NCBI GenBank assembly: GCA_900708905.1
Contig: CAADRB010000049.1
Span: 683,546-747,545 of the forward strand
Length of the DNA stretch: 64,000 nucleotides
Origin: Hymenolepis diminuta
Taxonomy: Eukaryota; Platyhelminthes; Cestoda; Cyclophyllidea; Hymenolepididae
Direction of reading: 5' to 3'
Positions 15,401-27,592 of this stretch are shown one piece after another (position 1 is the stretch's first letter; the number at the start of each line of letters is the position of its first letter). The translations under genes were made by a program, and so were the position numbers. Below the pieces are notes generated by a model that ran no database searches, had not been told where the DNA came from, and worked only from the letters and a program-made list of their open reading frames with translations.

Positions 15401-18020
15401 TATAACCAACAGAAAGAAATATTTCAGCTTATACGGTTCATTAGTCAAATCGGTTACCGTTCACATAACAGTGGCATTGCATCTATCAACAATAATAATT
15501 TACTGAAAATGGAACGTAGAATTGTACCAGTTAGTCACCACTTTACACCATTACAGTAACGTCAGTATTTAGAAGCGATCGAGAAAATCAGTTAGGAATG
15601 GGATGTGCGATCTTCTGGATAGAAGTATCACTATTGTGTTTCTTAAATTCCCGATTTATCGTACTCTGGAATATTTCATGCATTTACGCAAAGCAAGTTT
15701 AGGCTACTTAATTGTTATGCAACCTGTACAATTCCATGACTGCCCATATTGCGTATACCATTCTCATTGGACATATACTCCAATACAACTAGTATGATGA
15801 CGTGATTTTAACACAGTGGAGCTCACTTGTGCAAGGCATGGTGCCTCAATAAACGATTTGTTGTATTTGGCCATTTTCTTGACCGTTCTAAATGGCACGT
15901 CCAGTCTGGTTCACATCAAATAATATATTCTGACATGCTACGATTATGCAGTTGGGAAAATTACTTCCGGATTACCAAGATAATGGGGTACTTCAGACAT
16001 ACCTGTACATTTACAACCCAATGTGGACAATATGTGTCCATAAACCAGATCAGTAATTATGTCAACACAATTCTGCCCAAATCATGAATGTTTTGATGTC
16101 TTAACATCGTTTATTATCTTCATTATTCTGAATATTTTAAGTACGAAATAAGTAAGTTACATAGAATGACTTCTCTAATCACCAAATACTTTCCGTTTTA
16201 CCATTTAAACTATTGTAATTGTCACAAAGTATTGCGGTGTGATCTAGCCTATACCTGCTGTGTCCGGCTTTTCGGACGTTTCTGTATAATTCCCAATACT
16301 TTCGATATAAAATTAAGAAGATAGGAAGATTTCGATCAGAAAAGTATTGATATCTCTAGAGCTCATGTTAAGAACTTTATTTGAGGAGTTGACTTAAAAT
16401 AAAGCTTATTTTAGGAGGTGATCAGCGAATAATTTTACAAAGCATAGATTACATTTTATGAAAATTGAATTCATTTCATTTAAGTTTCTGTAAGTTTTTA
16501 AAAACCAGATCCATTACTTTTGATAGCATATGGAAAGTTGTTCTGGACAATCTCAGACTTAAAGACTGATTATGGGGACAGTTCCATCTTCACAGATTGG
16601 TTAGTCGATTTAAGACTTTCCGCTAGTACTAATCGAGTCAGTTCAGGTAAATTTTATCGGCATTTGTTCGCCAAATATCGAATACACTCGAAACTTTCAT
16701 TTCTATAGTTCACACTCGTGTATTTATGCCTATTCATTGATACCTATTTCTCCATTACGATGCATCATATGAGGGAAAAAATTTCCCCATCTGGGTTATC
16801 AATCATACCTATTTGTACTTTTTGTAAGGCATATCTGCCATCCTTACGAAGTTACTTTCTTAGTCTCTATTGTGCTAAGGTTTGATTGATTTAGATTATT
16901 GTTATTACTATTCATTTTACGCTGTCCTCTGATTTCTTAGAGAAGAATGGGTGGATTTTATCTACCCTTTTTTAACCAACAGTAATTGGTGTTTATTATG
17001 AATAATGAGTTTAATGGGTTAATTTAGAGTGACCTTTATGATTGTGTTTTGACCAAACCATGAACTGGAGGGAAGTATCTATTGGCGTTGGCAGACTAGT
17101 CGGAGAGCCACCGATGAATAACATCCTGTCCGAAGAGGAGATACTAATCGGAGGGCAACGGGAAATTGACAGGTCTGTTCACCAGTCATGGCATCTGCGT
17201 AGAAGAGCCAGAGAGACGGATATACGAAGAAACAGAAGAATGGGGAGGGGTTAAAGAGATGGACGGTGACTAGAAGTCCATGAGTAACTAATTTGCAAAC
17301 AGCGTGTCCTGAAGACAGGTTAGAACAGTGAATGATAATTATTCAAGCATATAACACGGTGTGTCTGCATGTCAGTCCCCTGTCTATTAAAAACACATAA
17401 ACCTGAATTTGGCTATTAAAATGTGTTGGCTTAGTGACAATTAGTTCCTGAAAAACCCGCATTATATCCAAGTAGTCGCATTTGTTTATCTAAGCAACAA
17501 ACGATAATAGAGTGATATAAGAATTGTTACCAAAATTAATAACTCTTGTCTGATACATCCAATTCGGAGATGACTGACATAGATATTAAACTCGTAACTT
17601 CCAAAGCATAGAAAGTGGTTGATAAGCATGAAAATTTCGGGTTTCAAAATAGCAAATTCTCATTAGCTTACATAATTAAATGTTTCCATCGAAGTTTCTC
17701 AGATAAATTTGCATGCCGACAAATTATATTTCCTTCAGCAATACCCGTTCAATTGAACAAATCAGAATTTCGACTTTATAGTGATCTTCTGCTGAACTAG
17801 GCTAGAAAATATTCGAGTATAACCATGTTATGATGTTCACCTTATTTTAAAATTTGGAATATCGTTATTTTCTCTAATTAAATATTCAGTTGCTTTTCAT
17901 TGACTCAGTACTTTTAACTGCTTTCCAGTAACGCAAAACTACTGTATGCCTTGACATAGACTCCCTCCATTCCAACAGATATATGTTTTCTTTTCGTTAT
18001 CTACCCCTAAGGTCAATTTT
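9485..18020. other. Unassigned AT-rich DNA
   Basis: No gene is supported. A run of consecutive plus-strand frames at 14959-16087 and a basic frame at 17059-17254 (starting MNWREVSIGVGR) were examined, but have no recognisable domain or splice logic. A repeat family B copy lies at 11.03-11.16 kb. Confidence 0.65.
11025..11160 (+). repeat. Dispersed repeat family B, copy
   Basis: Aligns with the 43.8 kb copy in its first half. Its second half (GGCGGAGCAAAATGCAGACA) also resembles GGACGGAGTAAAATGCAGAA at 24945. The repeat overlaps the minus-strand frames at 10898-11294, which are therefore not called as genes. Confidence 0.35.
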
Positions 18021-18175
18021 CGCATTTCGCGCTCAAAGGCTGAAAGTTCGTGGTCACAGGTTCTATACGTATCAACACACATCTTGTAAGGGCCATGACC
18101 AATCTTAGTTAAACCTGGTCAGCTGTTGAATGGTAGAATGCGAATTTATCATCAATGACTCCGGAATAATACTTA
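18021..18175 (+). mobile_element. Decayed tRNA-derived SINE-like element, copy 3, in tandem with copy 2
   Basis: The B-box-like GGTCACAGGTTCTATACG is at 18052-18069, with the A-box part badly eroded (GCGCTCAAAGGCTGAAAG before it). The body GAATGCGAATTTATCATCAA at about 18136-18155, followed by TGACTCCGG, parallels GAATGTGAGTTTCTCATCAT in copy 2. It sits about 45 bp upstream of copy 2 in the same orientation. Confidence 0.4.
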
Positions 18176-18215
18176 TCTGCCCAATAATGACTTTAGAAAA
18201 TCTTCTCTTTAATGT

Positions 18216-18370
18216 CTGTGCCACTAGCGCAGTGATTAAAATGCACGTCTCGCAATTAAAAGGTCTCGAGACTGATGCTCATTAGTGTAGATCCATCCGC
18301 AAATTTTAATACCAGATATCTAATAGAATGTGAGTTTCTCATCATAGTACCCCCGAAAACCGTTCCACCG
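18216..18370 (+). mobile_element. Decayed tRNA-derived SINE-like element, copy 2
   Basis: The head reads TAGCGCAGTGATTAAAATGC (A-box region, from 18225), CACGTCTCGCAATTAAAAGG, then a degenerate B-box ending GATGC at 18278. It aligns with copy 1 over about 50 bases (shared GC.CAG.G.TTAA.ATGC.CGTC and AGGTC.CG...GATGC). The body at about 18326-18358 (GAATGTGAGTTTCTC and then a C/G run) also matches copy 1. Confidence 0.5.
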
Positions 18371-19423
18371 TCCCAGTTAAGTCAAAATATCTAGTCATAT
18401 TTAGCAACCTATGGCATACATCTGATCGCACTTCAAATATAGTTTGTTAACTGCAAACATGGGTACGAAAGCAAAAGGCAAGAAAACTGCACACAATACA
18501 GACGAATTTAAAGCTAAGTAAATAAGCAATTATTACTGGAGCTTTTTTGTGTTCACGATCAAAGGAACATTCCTAAGGGTAAAAAGAATTATCTGAGAGC
18601 AAAGGTGGAGCTAGACGCAGACAGAACAAGCTGAGACAAAAACGAGCCTTATTAAAGGGGGCAAAAATATTTTGCGGTTTTGTATCTTCTTTTCAGATCA
18701 AAGAATGAGATAAGAACCATGTGTTTCAAAACTGGGTGATTTCGTACGTGTTTACCTCAAATGATTCCACCGATGAGATATTATCTCCAATTAAGTAAAT
18801 CGATAAATTTGTAGCAGATTTTATTTTGGAATAAAATATATTCAGTTTTCGGGCCGAGCAATTATCTATATTTTTAATAATTTACGTAAATATGAACAGT
18901 TTTTTAATCCCATAATAATTCAGCAAAAATATTAGTTGTTCAATGAAAATTGATCTTCACAATTTCTCAATATCGCCGAGTTGAGTTATGACAATAACAG
19001 GTAAAAAATAAATGAATACTAATTAAGATCAATTTTATAATAATAACTTCTCTGTAAACTGGATAAGAATCCGGGGGATTTAGAGGTGAAGTGGGTGATG
19101 TGGTTGAAACTAATTTTCTCTATTGTGAGCACACATACACTATCAACAAAGGATGCTTGTTTTGGCCCCCATCTGTTATGAAAATGTCTGGTAGATTTTA
19201 ACTTTCGTTATCTTCCCAACCATCAACACTGGATTTCTTAGAAGTTTTTCACAATGGATTTTCATTTTCCTTCTAACAGACTAAAAATGGACAGCTGAAA
19301 ACATATTCTTTTGGATAGATGACTTGACAACTTTTAATGATGAAAAGTTCACGAATATCGAGAACAGAAAATGAGTTCAATAAGGCGGGAAACGGGGAGA
19401 GGGGGAGTGAGATCACATCTAAG

Positions 19424-19495
19424 ATATTCAAGGATACTTGGCCGGTTTATTTAATTATATGGTTGGTCACGCCACCTCTTATCAAAACCAATATC
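19424..19495 (+). repeat. Dispersed repeat family A, 3' end only
   Basis: GATATTCAAGGATACTTGGC then CGGTTTATTTAATTATATGG then TTGGTCACGCCACCTC matches the end of the family, and is especially close to the copy at 22.7 kb. Confidence 0.4.
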
Positions 19496-19750
19496 TTAAA
19501 ATAATAAAGTTTTACTCGTTGGCCGAAAGTCGTTCCATTTAGACCCAATATTACAAGAATAGCATTAGTAAAAGCCCAAATAATGAGAAATATTATTGAT
19601 TACATTGGAAGTGATACCAAAATTTATTGTTTTTTTATTATAAATTATGGTTTTCCTGGTCATAGGAAATGACTTCCGAAAAGCCATATTATGGTGTGGA
19701 AATATACCTTATTTTTCGTAGAGTCAGTCCTTTCTTAACTGCCAGGCGAT

Positions 19751-19790
19751 TTATGATTATAATAATAATTATTATTACTATTATTATTTA
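19751..19790 (+). repeat. (ATT)n/(AAT)n low-complexity run
   Basis: AATAATAATTATTATTACTA then TTATTATTTA: a trinucleotide repeat that inverts and so could fold back on itself. Confidence 0.85.
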
Positions 19791-21344
19791 CTGAATCTGC
19801 TAGATGATGCAATTTTCTAAATGAATGTTAACAGCAGCACATTGTGCAAGGCTAGACCCACAAGTGGTACTAGGTAGATGCTATAAATCAGCAGCCTCGT
19901 TAGAGTCTAAATGTCTTCTTACTGCTTCACTGAATATCTTTCATGAGTATTCCATGAGAATTTTTCGTGCACTTGTCTGTAATTTTCAATTATTTTATTA
20001 CCGATTTCGGTAAGGAATTAGCCAAGTAAATATCCATCTTGTTTGTCTATCCGCCTTTCAAGGTTAATTAGCTCCAAAATGGGCTCCGAAACCAAATTGC
20101 TATTTCACACGTAGATATCTAAATAATATTTTGGCTAACAAGAAATGCTGCACGGAAATAAGATTGACTGGAAGAAAGAAGTGGAGATTCATGTTCTTCA
20201 TTTTAATCATATAATTTAAGCTATTTAAAAATCTTTAATAGAGCCTTAAAAGCAGAGTAATTCGTTTGATAGAACTCCTTGAAATTGGTTCTTTGTTGAC
20301 TAAAATTGATATAATTTAAATATATATTAGCAATACATTCACCGACAGTAAAATTACTTCGCCACCAACAGCAATCTTCATTTCGACAGACCACTTAATT
20401 CACCGAAAGTGTAAAAGAGTCAGCTCAAAGATTTTTCCTTCTTCTGCGCTCCATAATTTAGTGTTTCATTTCGATGGATAAGTGCATCCAACGCTTAATT
20501 GCTATAATTATTTCATTGATAATCATACGTTTGCTTAAAAATTGAGCATACTATTCGAAGAAATGAATAAATAGCTTTTAGGTGCTAAATCTGGGGTAGG
20601 ACTGAGTTACCTCGTTAATTAAATTCGGGATTTTACTACTCAGTTCAGCTTAAAGAGATGTGATGCAATTAACTCTTAAAAAATACTCGAAAAACCGATT
20701 TGAGTTCAACTTCAGTTCAAGGAAAATACAGATAAAATGCCCTTTATTCATTGGATTAAAGCGAGAAAATTCAAGAAATGGCGTCATAGAGAAGAATAAA
20801 GGTAACTAAAAAATCCCTGGATGTGGGTGCATTAGGAGTCTAACAAAGTGAATAATGTCATCGAGGTGAGAACTTGCATCCGAGTGAGAAGGATGCGTTC
20901 GAAAGCTCATTTCAAGCCCTCAAAGTCAAATAGTCTGCTAAAATTCAGGAAATCATACGTTTAATGAATACTTTGTCAACTTAGAAAAAAAATAGAGTGG
21001 AATTGAAGATCTCTTCAATCATCCGTCGGTTTAACAAACCAGTTTCAAAAGAATTTCAATGAGCTTTTAACTTAATGCTCCATTTGAGGATCGAATAAAT
21101 TAAGAAAAGATGGATTTTCATAGACATAAAGGAGGTACCACATGAGAAAATCTATTTCCCGCCAAACAAAACCTGTGGCTCATTTTACAACCGTCATTTA
21201 TAACTAATAAATAGACCACCCGGCTAGCGTACATGTCAAAAAACATAAGGCTATTAGTTTCCCTCCCCTCCGCCAATATATTTTTCAGTCATTAAGCAAA
21301 ACCGAACCGTAGACGCAAAATATTTTCCAACTTTTCTTGGACCA

Positions 21345-21485
21345 CTCATGGCGGATTACTCACTTCTGTGTGGTCCGCTCTCTCCCAGTGTCGATGATTT
21401 ATGCGTGGATTAGCCGGACGACGACACTCAACTCCCCAATTTGTCTTTCATGATAGTGGGGAGGGGTGAGGTAGAGCAAGAATTT
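21345..21485 (+). pseudogene. Possible decayed coding fragment
   Basis: A plus frame reads MADYSLLCGPLSPSVDDLCV, D, then a TAG stop, then PDDDTQLPNLSFMIVGRGEV in the same register. Local G+C is near 50%, against about 35% around it. The family is unknown. One stop in an otherwise protein-like stretch suggests an old inactivated copy, but the segment is short. Confidence 0.2.
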
Positions 21486-21654
21486 CGTCCAAATAATATC
21501 TGGAATGCACTGATAATTAGGAGTTAACAACTTTTTTCGGAATATGCTTGTCAGGTTTGACAACCAGTTAAAAAGTGCATGACTGCATTATATAGCAAGG
21601 TAAAATATTTCAACTGGGATCAGACAACACTAGAGATTAAAAATGATAAAGGGA

Positions 21655-21790
21655 ATGAAAAAGATGTTGAGAGTAAAGCAAAAGTGTCGATTCGACTTTA
21701 CTTCATTTGATTTTGCATTTGGGTTGTACAAAATTTACTTCATCGGTAGTTCACAATCCAAACTTCAAATCTCGTGATTGTTAACTTGGA
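21655..21790 (+). repeat. Dispersed repeat family A, partial copy
   Basis: TTTACTTCATCGGTAGTTCA, CAATCCAAACTTCAAATCTC and GTGATTGTTAAC (21735-21785) match the middle of the 42.2 kb copy (TTACTTCATCAATTAATGG ... TTCAAATTTCATGATTGCT). The 5' and 3' ends are not clear. Confidence 0.45.
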
Positions 21791-22711
21791 CTCCCGTCAT
21801 CTAGAACTTATTGATGGAATGGAATTTTTTCCAGATCCGAGAGAGCAGAATGACAGGATTTGAGCAGACACATGAAACTAACAGAATCATTTAAAAACTT
21901 ACAGTTATCATTAATACCAATGGCAGTGCAAATGAACTGCAAGCTTTAATTACGGGAAAACATACGAATAAGGTGTAGCAAATTGTAGTTAGGGTGGCCA
22001 ATTTAGGAGTTACCAAATTGTTGGAACTAATGATCCAGATCTTAATTATAGAAACTAAGACTATAACTAGCAGCTAACAACGGCAACAACAGTTTTAGGG
22101 TAGAAATACCAAGATCTGACTAGGCCAAAATGTATTGCCAAAATCACGATGAGGATTCATGCAAGTAAGGGAGGGATGAGAAACAGAGGAAATGGGAGGG
22201 AAGCGTTGGAGTCGGTAACTGACACGTGTATTTGCGTGTGTATAGATAGGTGTGGGTGAGTGGAAATACAAAGACAATCAGTCAAAGGCAACATGAGTCA
22301 CTTGAACATGGACGCACGTGAGGACATAGGTGCAATGTACTTTAATGAAACTGAAAGTTATAGAAATGGGGGAATCGATAAACGCGTTTAGACATGACAA
22401 GTAAGGGTTTTCATTCAGGACCAAAAAGGTATCACTGCGGCTTCGTGGACGGAAACCTAAGTATTTTCATGCAGAATGCGAATAAAAAGTAGCTTCAGGA
22501 ATGCATAAAGTCATCCTTCAAAGATAACTGCCAGTGAGGCTTAAAGTGCGGAGAGGGATCAAGAAGTAACGAGTGATGAATTCAGGGCTTCAAGAGTCTA
22601 ACTTTGTTTGATTTGTGGGCATAATGAGTTCTCCATAGTCTCATAAGAAGCTTAGTTTGTAGTTACAATTTGATTAACTGACGCTTAAATTCATGGATGA
22701 TGTCAATTACC

Positions 22712-22775
22712 AGGATACTGAGAGCTTACTAACCGGTTGATTTATTTGTGCGGTTGGTCAAACCATTCTGATTAA
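22712..22775 (+). repeat. Dispersed repeat family A, 3' end only
   Basis: GGATACTGAGAGCTTACTAA then CCGGTTGATTTATTTGTGCG then GTTGGTCAAACC corresponds to GGTATTCAGTGTTTACCTAC / TGACTGTTTAATC / GGTCGGTCTTGCC in the 42.2 kb copy. Confidence 0.4.
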
Positions 22776-23199
22776 AATCACAAAATTTATTGTACAAAAC
22801 GAGATGTACTTTTGTAGCCTACTTCAGCCGACAAAATGAATTAGTTAAAATAAAACATGAAGATGTGCAAATTTAAGGCGGGCCGTTTTTACTGACAGTT
22901 ACTCAAGCACATTTTATTTTATTCATCATGCCGGAATCTAAATACCCACAAATAAAAGACAATTTTCGTTTATAAAAAGCTAAAAACATTCAAACTTCGC
23001 CAACGTGAAAACTTTTAAATAACAATTGACCTCGCGCTCCTTTATAACCGTCCGTTTATATCGTTGAAAACGGAGTGGCAAGTAGAGAAATAACACATCT
23101 ACCTTTTAAAGAAGGTAATCGCTGAAGGTTATCTTAACGTAGAGTAGCATACATTTCATGCATATTAAATGCTCTAATTGAGATTTTATAAGGTCAATG

Positions 23200-23224
23200 N
23201 NNNNNNNNNNNNNNNNNNNNNNNN
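23200..23224. other. Assembly gap (25 N)
   Basis: Run of N; the true sequence length is unknown. Confidence 1.
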
Positions 23225-24869
23225 GAGGTAAGGTTCAATGAAAAGAGATGTTTCACAGATAACAAAATAAATGAAGGCATCTGATTTGAGTTAATATGTT
23301 TGGAGGTTTGAGCTTACTCCAGGATATTCTTCATTTGGAGCTAGGATCAAAAGGTCCTTCGGTCCCAAATGAAGTTTCTTTAATAAAGAAATAAGATTTG
23401 AAACGGTGATATAGCCTACCACGTGAGTGCAAGCCAAGTCAGAGTGTATTGGACCGGTTTCATTCAGTCAATTCCAGTTCAGTAAAGGAAATTACCCGAT
23501 TTACTTACCCAAAAATAGATATCATCATCAAGGGGACTTTCTCCAAAATGAGTGCTAGAAAATGGTCAGAACCAAATTTTAGTCCGTATAAACTGTTTAC
23601 CCCCAAATCTGAATACAATAAGTGGACTAATGTGAGCAAATGAACAACCCAGCGTATAAGGAATTCAAATAGGGTCACTTAGTATTCAAATTGTATTGCT
23701 CAATAATACTCAGTCCTAATCTCGTTCCATCGCTAATTCGAATGATCATATTTTCTGTGCTTTGCCAAGGGATATAACTATGATCGTTAGCAATTGTGAC
23801 TGTTCGCATATGATATGGTCAAATCCCAATTTAATTTGATAAAAACTCACCTGAAATTTTGAATAAATTTGATAGGAAAAAGTTTACGTCTTTAGTTCAC
23901 GTGTTCTCATCTCATATATTTCTCTATTTTTAAAAGATGAATTGGCAATAAACTCTTAGAATAGAAAACACAGAGCACTGAGAAGTTCTTAGAAAATTAA
24001 AGTCTGACGAGTAGACAACTTAATCACTTTAGATTCTGTTAATTGCACCATTAAGAGGACGTTACTTAAAAGGAGTTGCTCACGTTGCAGCCTGTTTAAA
24101 TAAATCAGACAGATGTGGAGAGAGGAGGCCTCAAATGGCACACACGCAACTAAACTCATAAAATCCGCCATGAAACACACTGTCACTAATTGATGTGGTC
24201 TAATCCGCTATTTCTCTCCCTTCCCTTGCCATTAAAGGAGTTGTAAGCAAAATTGCCCATTTTGTAAAGTCCCGCAAGTGCAAATGGACGCAATGTAGGG
24301 TGGAGGGATTTTAGAAAACCGTAAATTTCTTCATTTAATGGGCAATGTTTCACCGGGAAAATCATAATTAATGGGAGCATTTACTACATGCAATTTTCCT
24401 TAGGTAATCCAATTGGAAAACGAGTAGCATAATTCTACTATTTAAAGGTAAAATTGCGACGTAGATGTACTAAGCTTTACAAAGTGGTATTAACGTTGCT
24501 AATCTATCCACTTTTAAAGTAGGTACTTAATATTATTGAACCTGAAAGACCTGTCTAAATGAGAAGAGATCATCTACAAACACATTCAGACCTAAATACC
24601 TCTTTATTTTTCCGTTTTAATCGCCGGGTGTTGTCCATCTTCAATCTTTCAGTAAGTAGCTTAGAAGAGTTTTTATGTCCTTTTATATGCTCTTCTTAAG
24701 AGGATTAGTGATTTCTACTACTAACTGAATTGTTCACAGTATTAACTTGTCAATCGCAAAGATTGCAGTGGCTAAAACCACACCAAAGTACCTCGAGCAT
24801 TACTTCTAACGTGCACAAAGTTAGAAATAAGGAGGACAACCGAATACATTGAACATGTAGACCTAATGC

Positions 24870-24995
24870 AAGGCTGTGGTTAGGAAGTTCGCCCACCACC
24901 GGATTTTAACACATTGGAGTTAGCTAAAAAGTCCATTGGAATGGACGGAGTAAAATGCAGAAGTTGTGGGAACGATTGTCCGCTGAAGAAGTCAC
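24870..24995 (+). repeat. Dispersed repeat family B, possible copy
   Basis: GTTCGCCCACCACCGG and GGACGGAGTAAAATGCAGAA, then ATTGTCCGCTGAAG, match GTGCCCACCATAATAGG / GGCGGAGCAAAATGCAGACA / GTCTGTCGG at 11.09-11.14 kb, though with an insertion between the first two blocks. Confidence 0.25.
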
Positions 24996-27571
24996 CATTA
25001 CTTTAATGAAATATAGAGGTCAGCCACTTATGTATGTTTACTATAAGGGAATGCTATTCAAAGTGAACAGTGTTTGACTTCTTAGTTTCGTCATTTGCAA
25101 AAGTGTCTAGTGCTTGAAATTTTGAGTTTACTGTGAAACAGATTCACATTTCTCAACTGATCATGCCTTTTCTCCGTACTCTGGCCTAAATCGCGGAAGA
25201 TTTGAACAAGGCTTTGAAAAATTTATAGTAATAAGTCTATTTGCTTAAACATCTTAGCGATGAAGCTAAATTGATGCCTGACTTTCAAATATTAGTACCC
25301 TTCGCATGTTTGGTGTTATTTTCATTTTGTTTGATTGCTTATCTGGTTCTGGTCCTACCTATTTAATTTTGAAAGTTATAAGAGTATTTTTAGTTGTATT
25401 TATTTTTCTCACCTTGTACCTTACAGAGCATCTTTGGATATAGATGGTTCACAAAAATGATTAAAAAATAGAAGCGTGATAGTTCAGTCTTTTCTAGTCG
25501 TTGTGCATCAAAAATGAGGTCCTTTTTGGAGAAGTGACACTCTGAATTCCCTTCTGTTTAGTGATATATAAAAGAGTCAAGATGTGATATTGCAAATCTC
25601 GGATTTGTTAAATGCTCGGTAAATTTGCCTTTTTTACGTTTCTAAAGGTGGAACAACGGGTGGAAGTGTTCCTTTAGATCATCTAGTGAATTGAGTTTTG
25701 GGTTCAATGACTGGGCTAACGAGTTGTTGATGATCTATAAAGGAACGGCTTCTAAACCTGAGAACATTAAATGTACCTCTTTTAGCACTTGGGCTAATAT
25801 ATATTTAAGTTGGGGTCATCGATGCATAGGGGATTCTTGAATTTCATTAAAGCACATCCCACTGAGAAAGTAGCAAATTATCAGGGAACATTTGCCTAAA
25901 TAAATTTTGTTTTTATTATTCACTGAAAGGGGGTATCATTTGGGCACATCTCCAGACAATCGACATATGTCACCAACAGTCACTCATCTCGTCACGCAAT
26001 TAATACCTGACTGTCATTCACTACAGTCCTCTCGAGATTAACCCTATTTTCGACCAGCCCATTACCAACCCTTAGCTAACTTGAATGCTGAATCAACACA
26101 AATAAAAGTCCAATTTATACCTTGGAGTTTGCATTTAATCATTAGTAAATCAATTATTTAAAGACTGCGTCTGAGTCTTGGTTGTGATAAACGGACGGCA
26201 AACGTAGTGACGTGCGCCTATAATCCAATTATTTAGAAACTGGATTGTGGAAATTATTGTCGCTGAACAAGGCTAGAAGATGAATAGTGACCTTCACCTG
26301 TTCTTAAAACGCTTTGACCAACCGATTGACTATGTACCATGTCTCGACGTTGCTCTCACCAATTTTCTGATGCTCTTCCCTTACATCATTTCCTGGAATT
26401 GTTGCCAACCAATTTCAGTTGTTTCCTGTGGTTAAAATTTTAATCTTTGTGCTGTGGCGAGTGATAATAGTGATATAAATCTTTCTGGCTTAAAGAATAA
26501 AAGCTTCGAAATGATAATAGTGACAAATATTCATTTTTGGGATTCATATTTTCTATATCACTCACAATTTTTCACCTAGCTTTAGCTAACCTACCTCCCA
26601 AGTTCATCAAGAAAAATTTCAACAGCGCTTGACTTGAGAAGGTGGAAGATACTTTAAAGCAGTTGTGATGAGAAGCTAACATTCTATCGCCTTCATGCTG
26701 ACTACCATTAACCAATGCTTTTAGCTATTTTCACTATTGATTGTGCGCCGTTTAGCATAGAACCTGTGATCTCGACTTGGTGGACATGCACCATGACTTT
26801 GACGCTACCGTGAATTACGGTTTTGACTATATTTTATAGAGATGGGTGAAATTTAAATTAATCCCTTTTGAAGTTACTTAAACAAAAATTTAGTCATTAT
26901 TATTGGTAGTATTATTACTGACGGCTATTATAAATACTATTCTATCCAATAATTGCGTACTATTCGATTATACCTGTAGAATATAATGGAATCCGATTTC
27001 AGTCAGTCATCTAAATGGCTTTCTCTCTGGTCTGACCTATTAATTTTCAATCAGCATTACTGAATATAAAAATTATATTATTTAGCAACTAGTATTTGCA
27101 ATAAGCCACTTCAAATAAGAAATCCTATTGATTTCCCAAATTCGTCAATCATCGACTTTTCATTACCTCCATATCCCCATTCCGTCTATAAATGCTAGTC
27201 GTACATCTTTAGTTGGATGGCAACCATTTGTTCTTGCTAACTCTGATTCATTTTACGTTTCATTTTCAATTTTGCTTTATATGTAAGAGTTCTCTAATTT
27301 AAAGGAACGGTTGCAAACAGGTCAACTTCCAGACCTCAATAAGGACTTTTAATGGCTTCAGATTTATCATCACATATAAGTCTAGTATTTCTTTCCCAAA
27401 TTACTGCAAATAAATTATAGTTAATATTATTATACGTTGTTATATATTATAACTGCGTGAATAGTGGCAGAATATTTCATTATCTTACCATAATTATTGC
27501 TAGGCGAGTCAATCACGGAACAATCCGCCTCCTATTATTTGCAGTTGTTCACCGCGAATCTGTTCGACTGA

Positions 27572-27592
27572 GATAATCTAATCTAATCTAAA
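27572..27592 (+). repeat. (TAATC)n short tandem repeat
   Basis: Three to four units of the pentamer taatc/ctaat. Confidence 0.8.

Noticed and set aside
14959..16087. Chain of five plus-strand frames suggesting a decayed retroelement polyprotein.
   Set aside because: No reverse transcriptase, protease, RNase H or integrase motif could be read, and the frames change register without similarity to any element I know.
22095..22277. HRDFGN in a minus-strand frame, reminiscent of kinase catalytic motifs.
   Set aside because: HRD and DFG are fused in one string instead of separated by about 15-20 residues; no other kinase motif is near. Coincidence.
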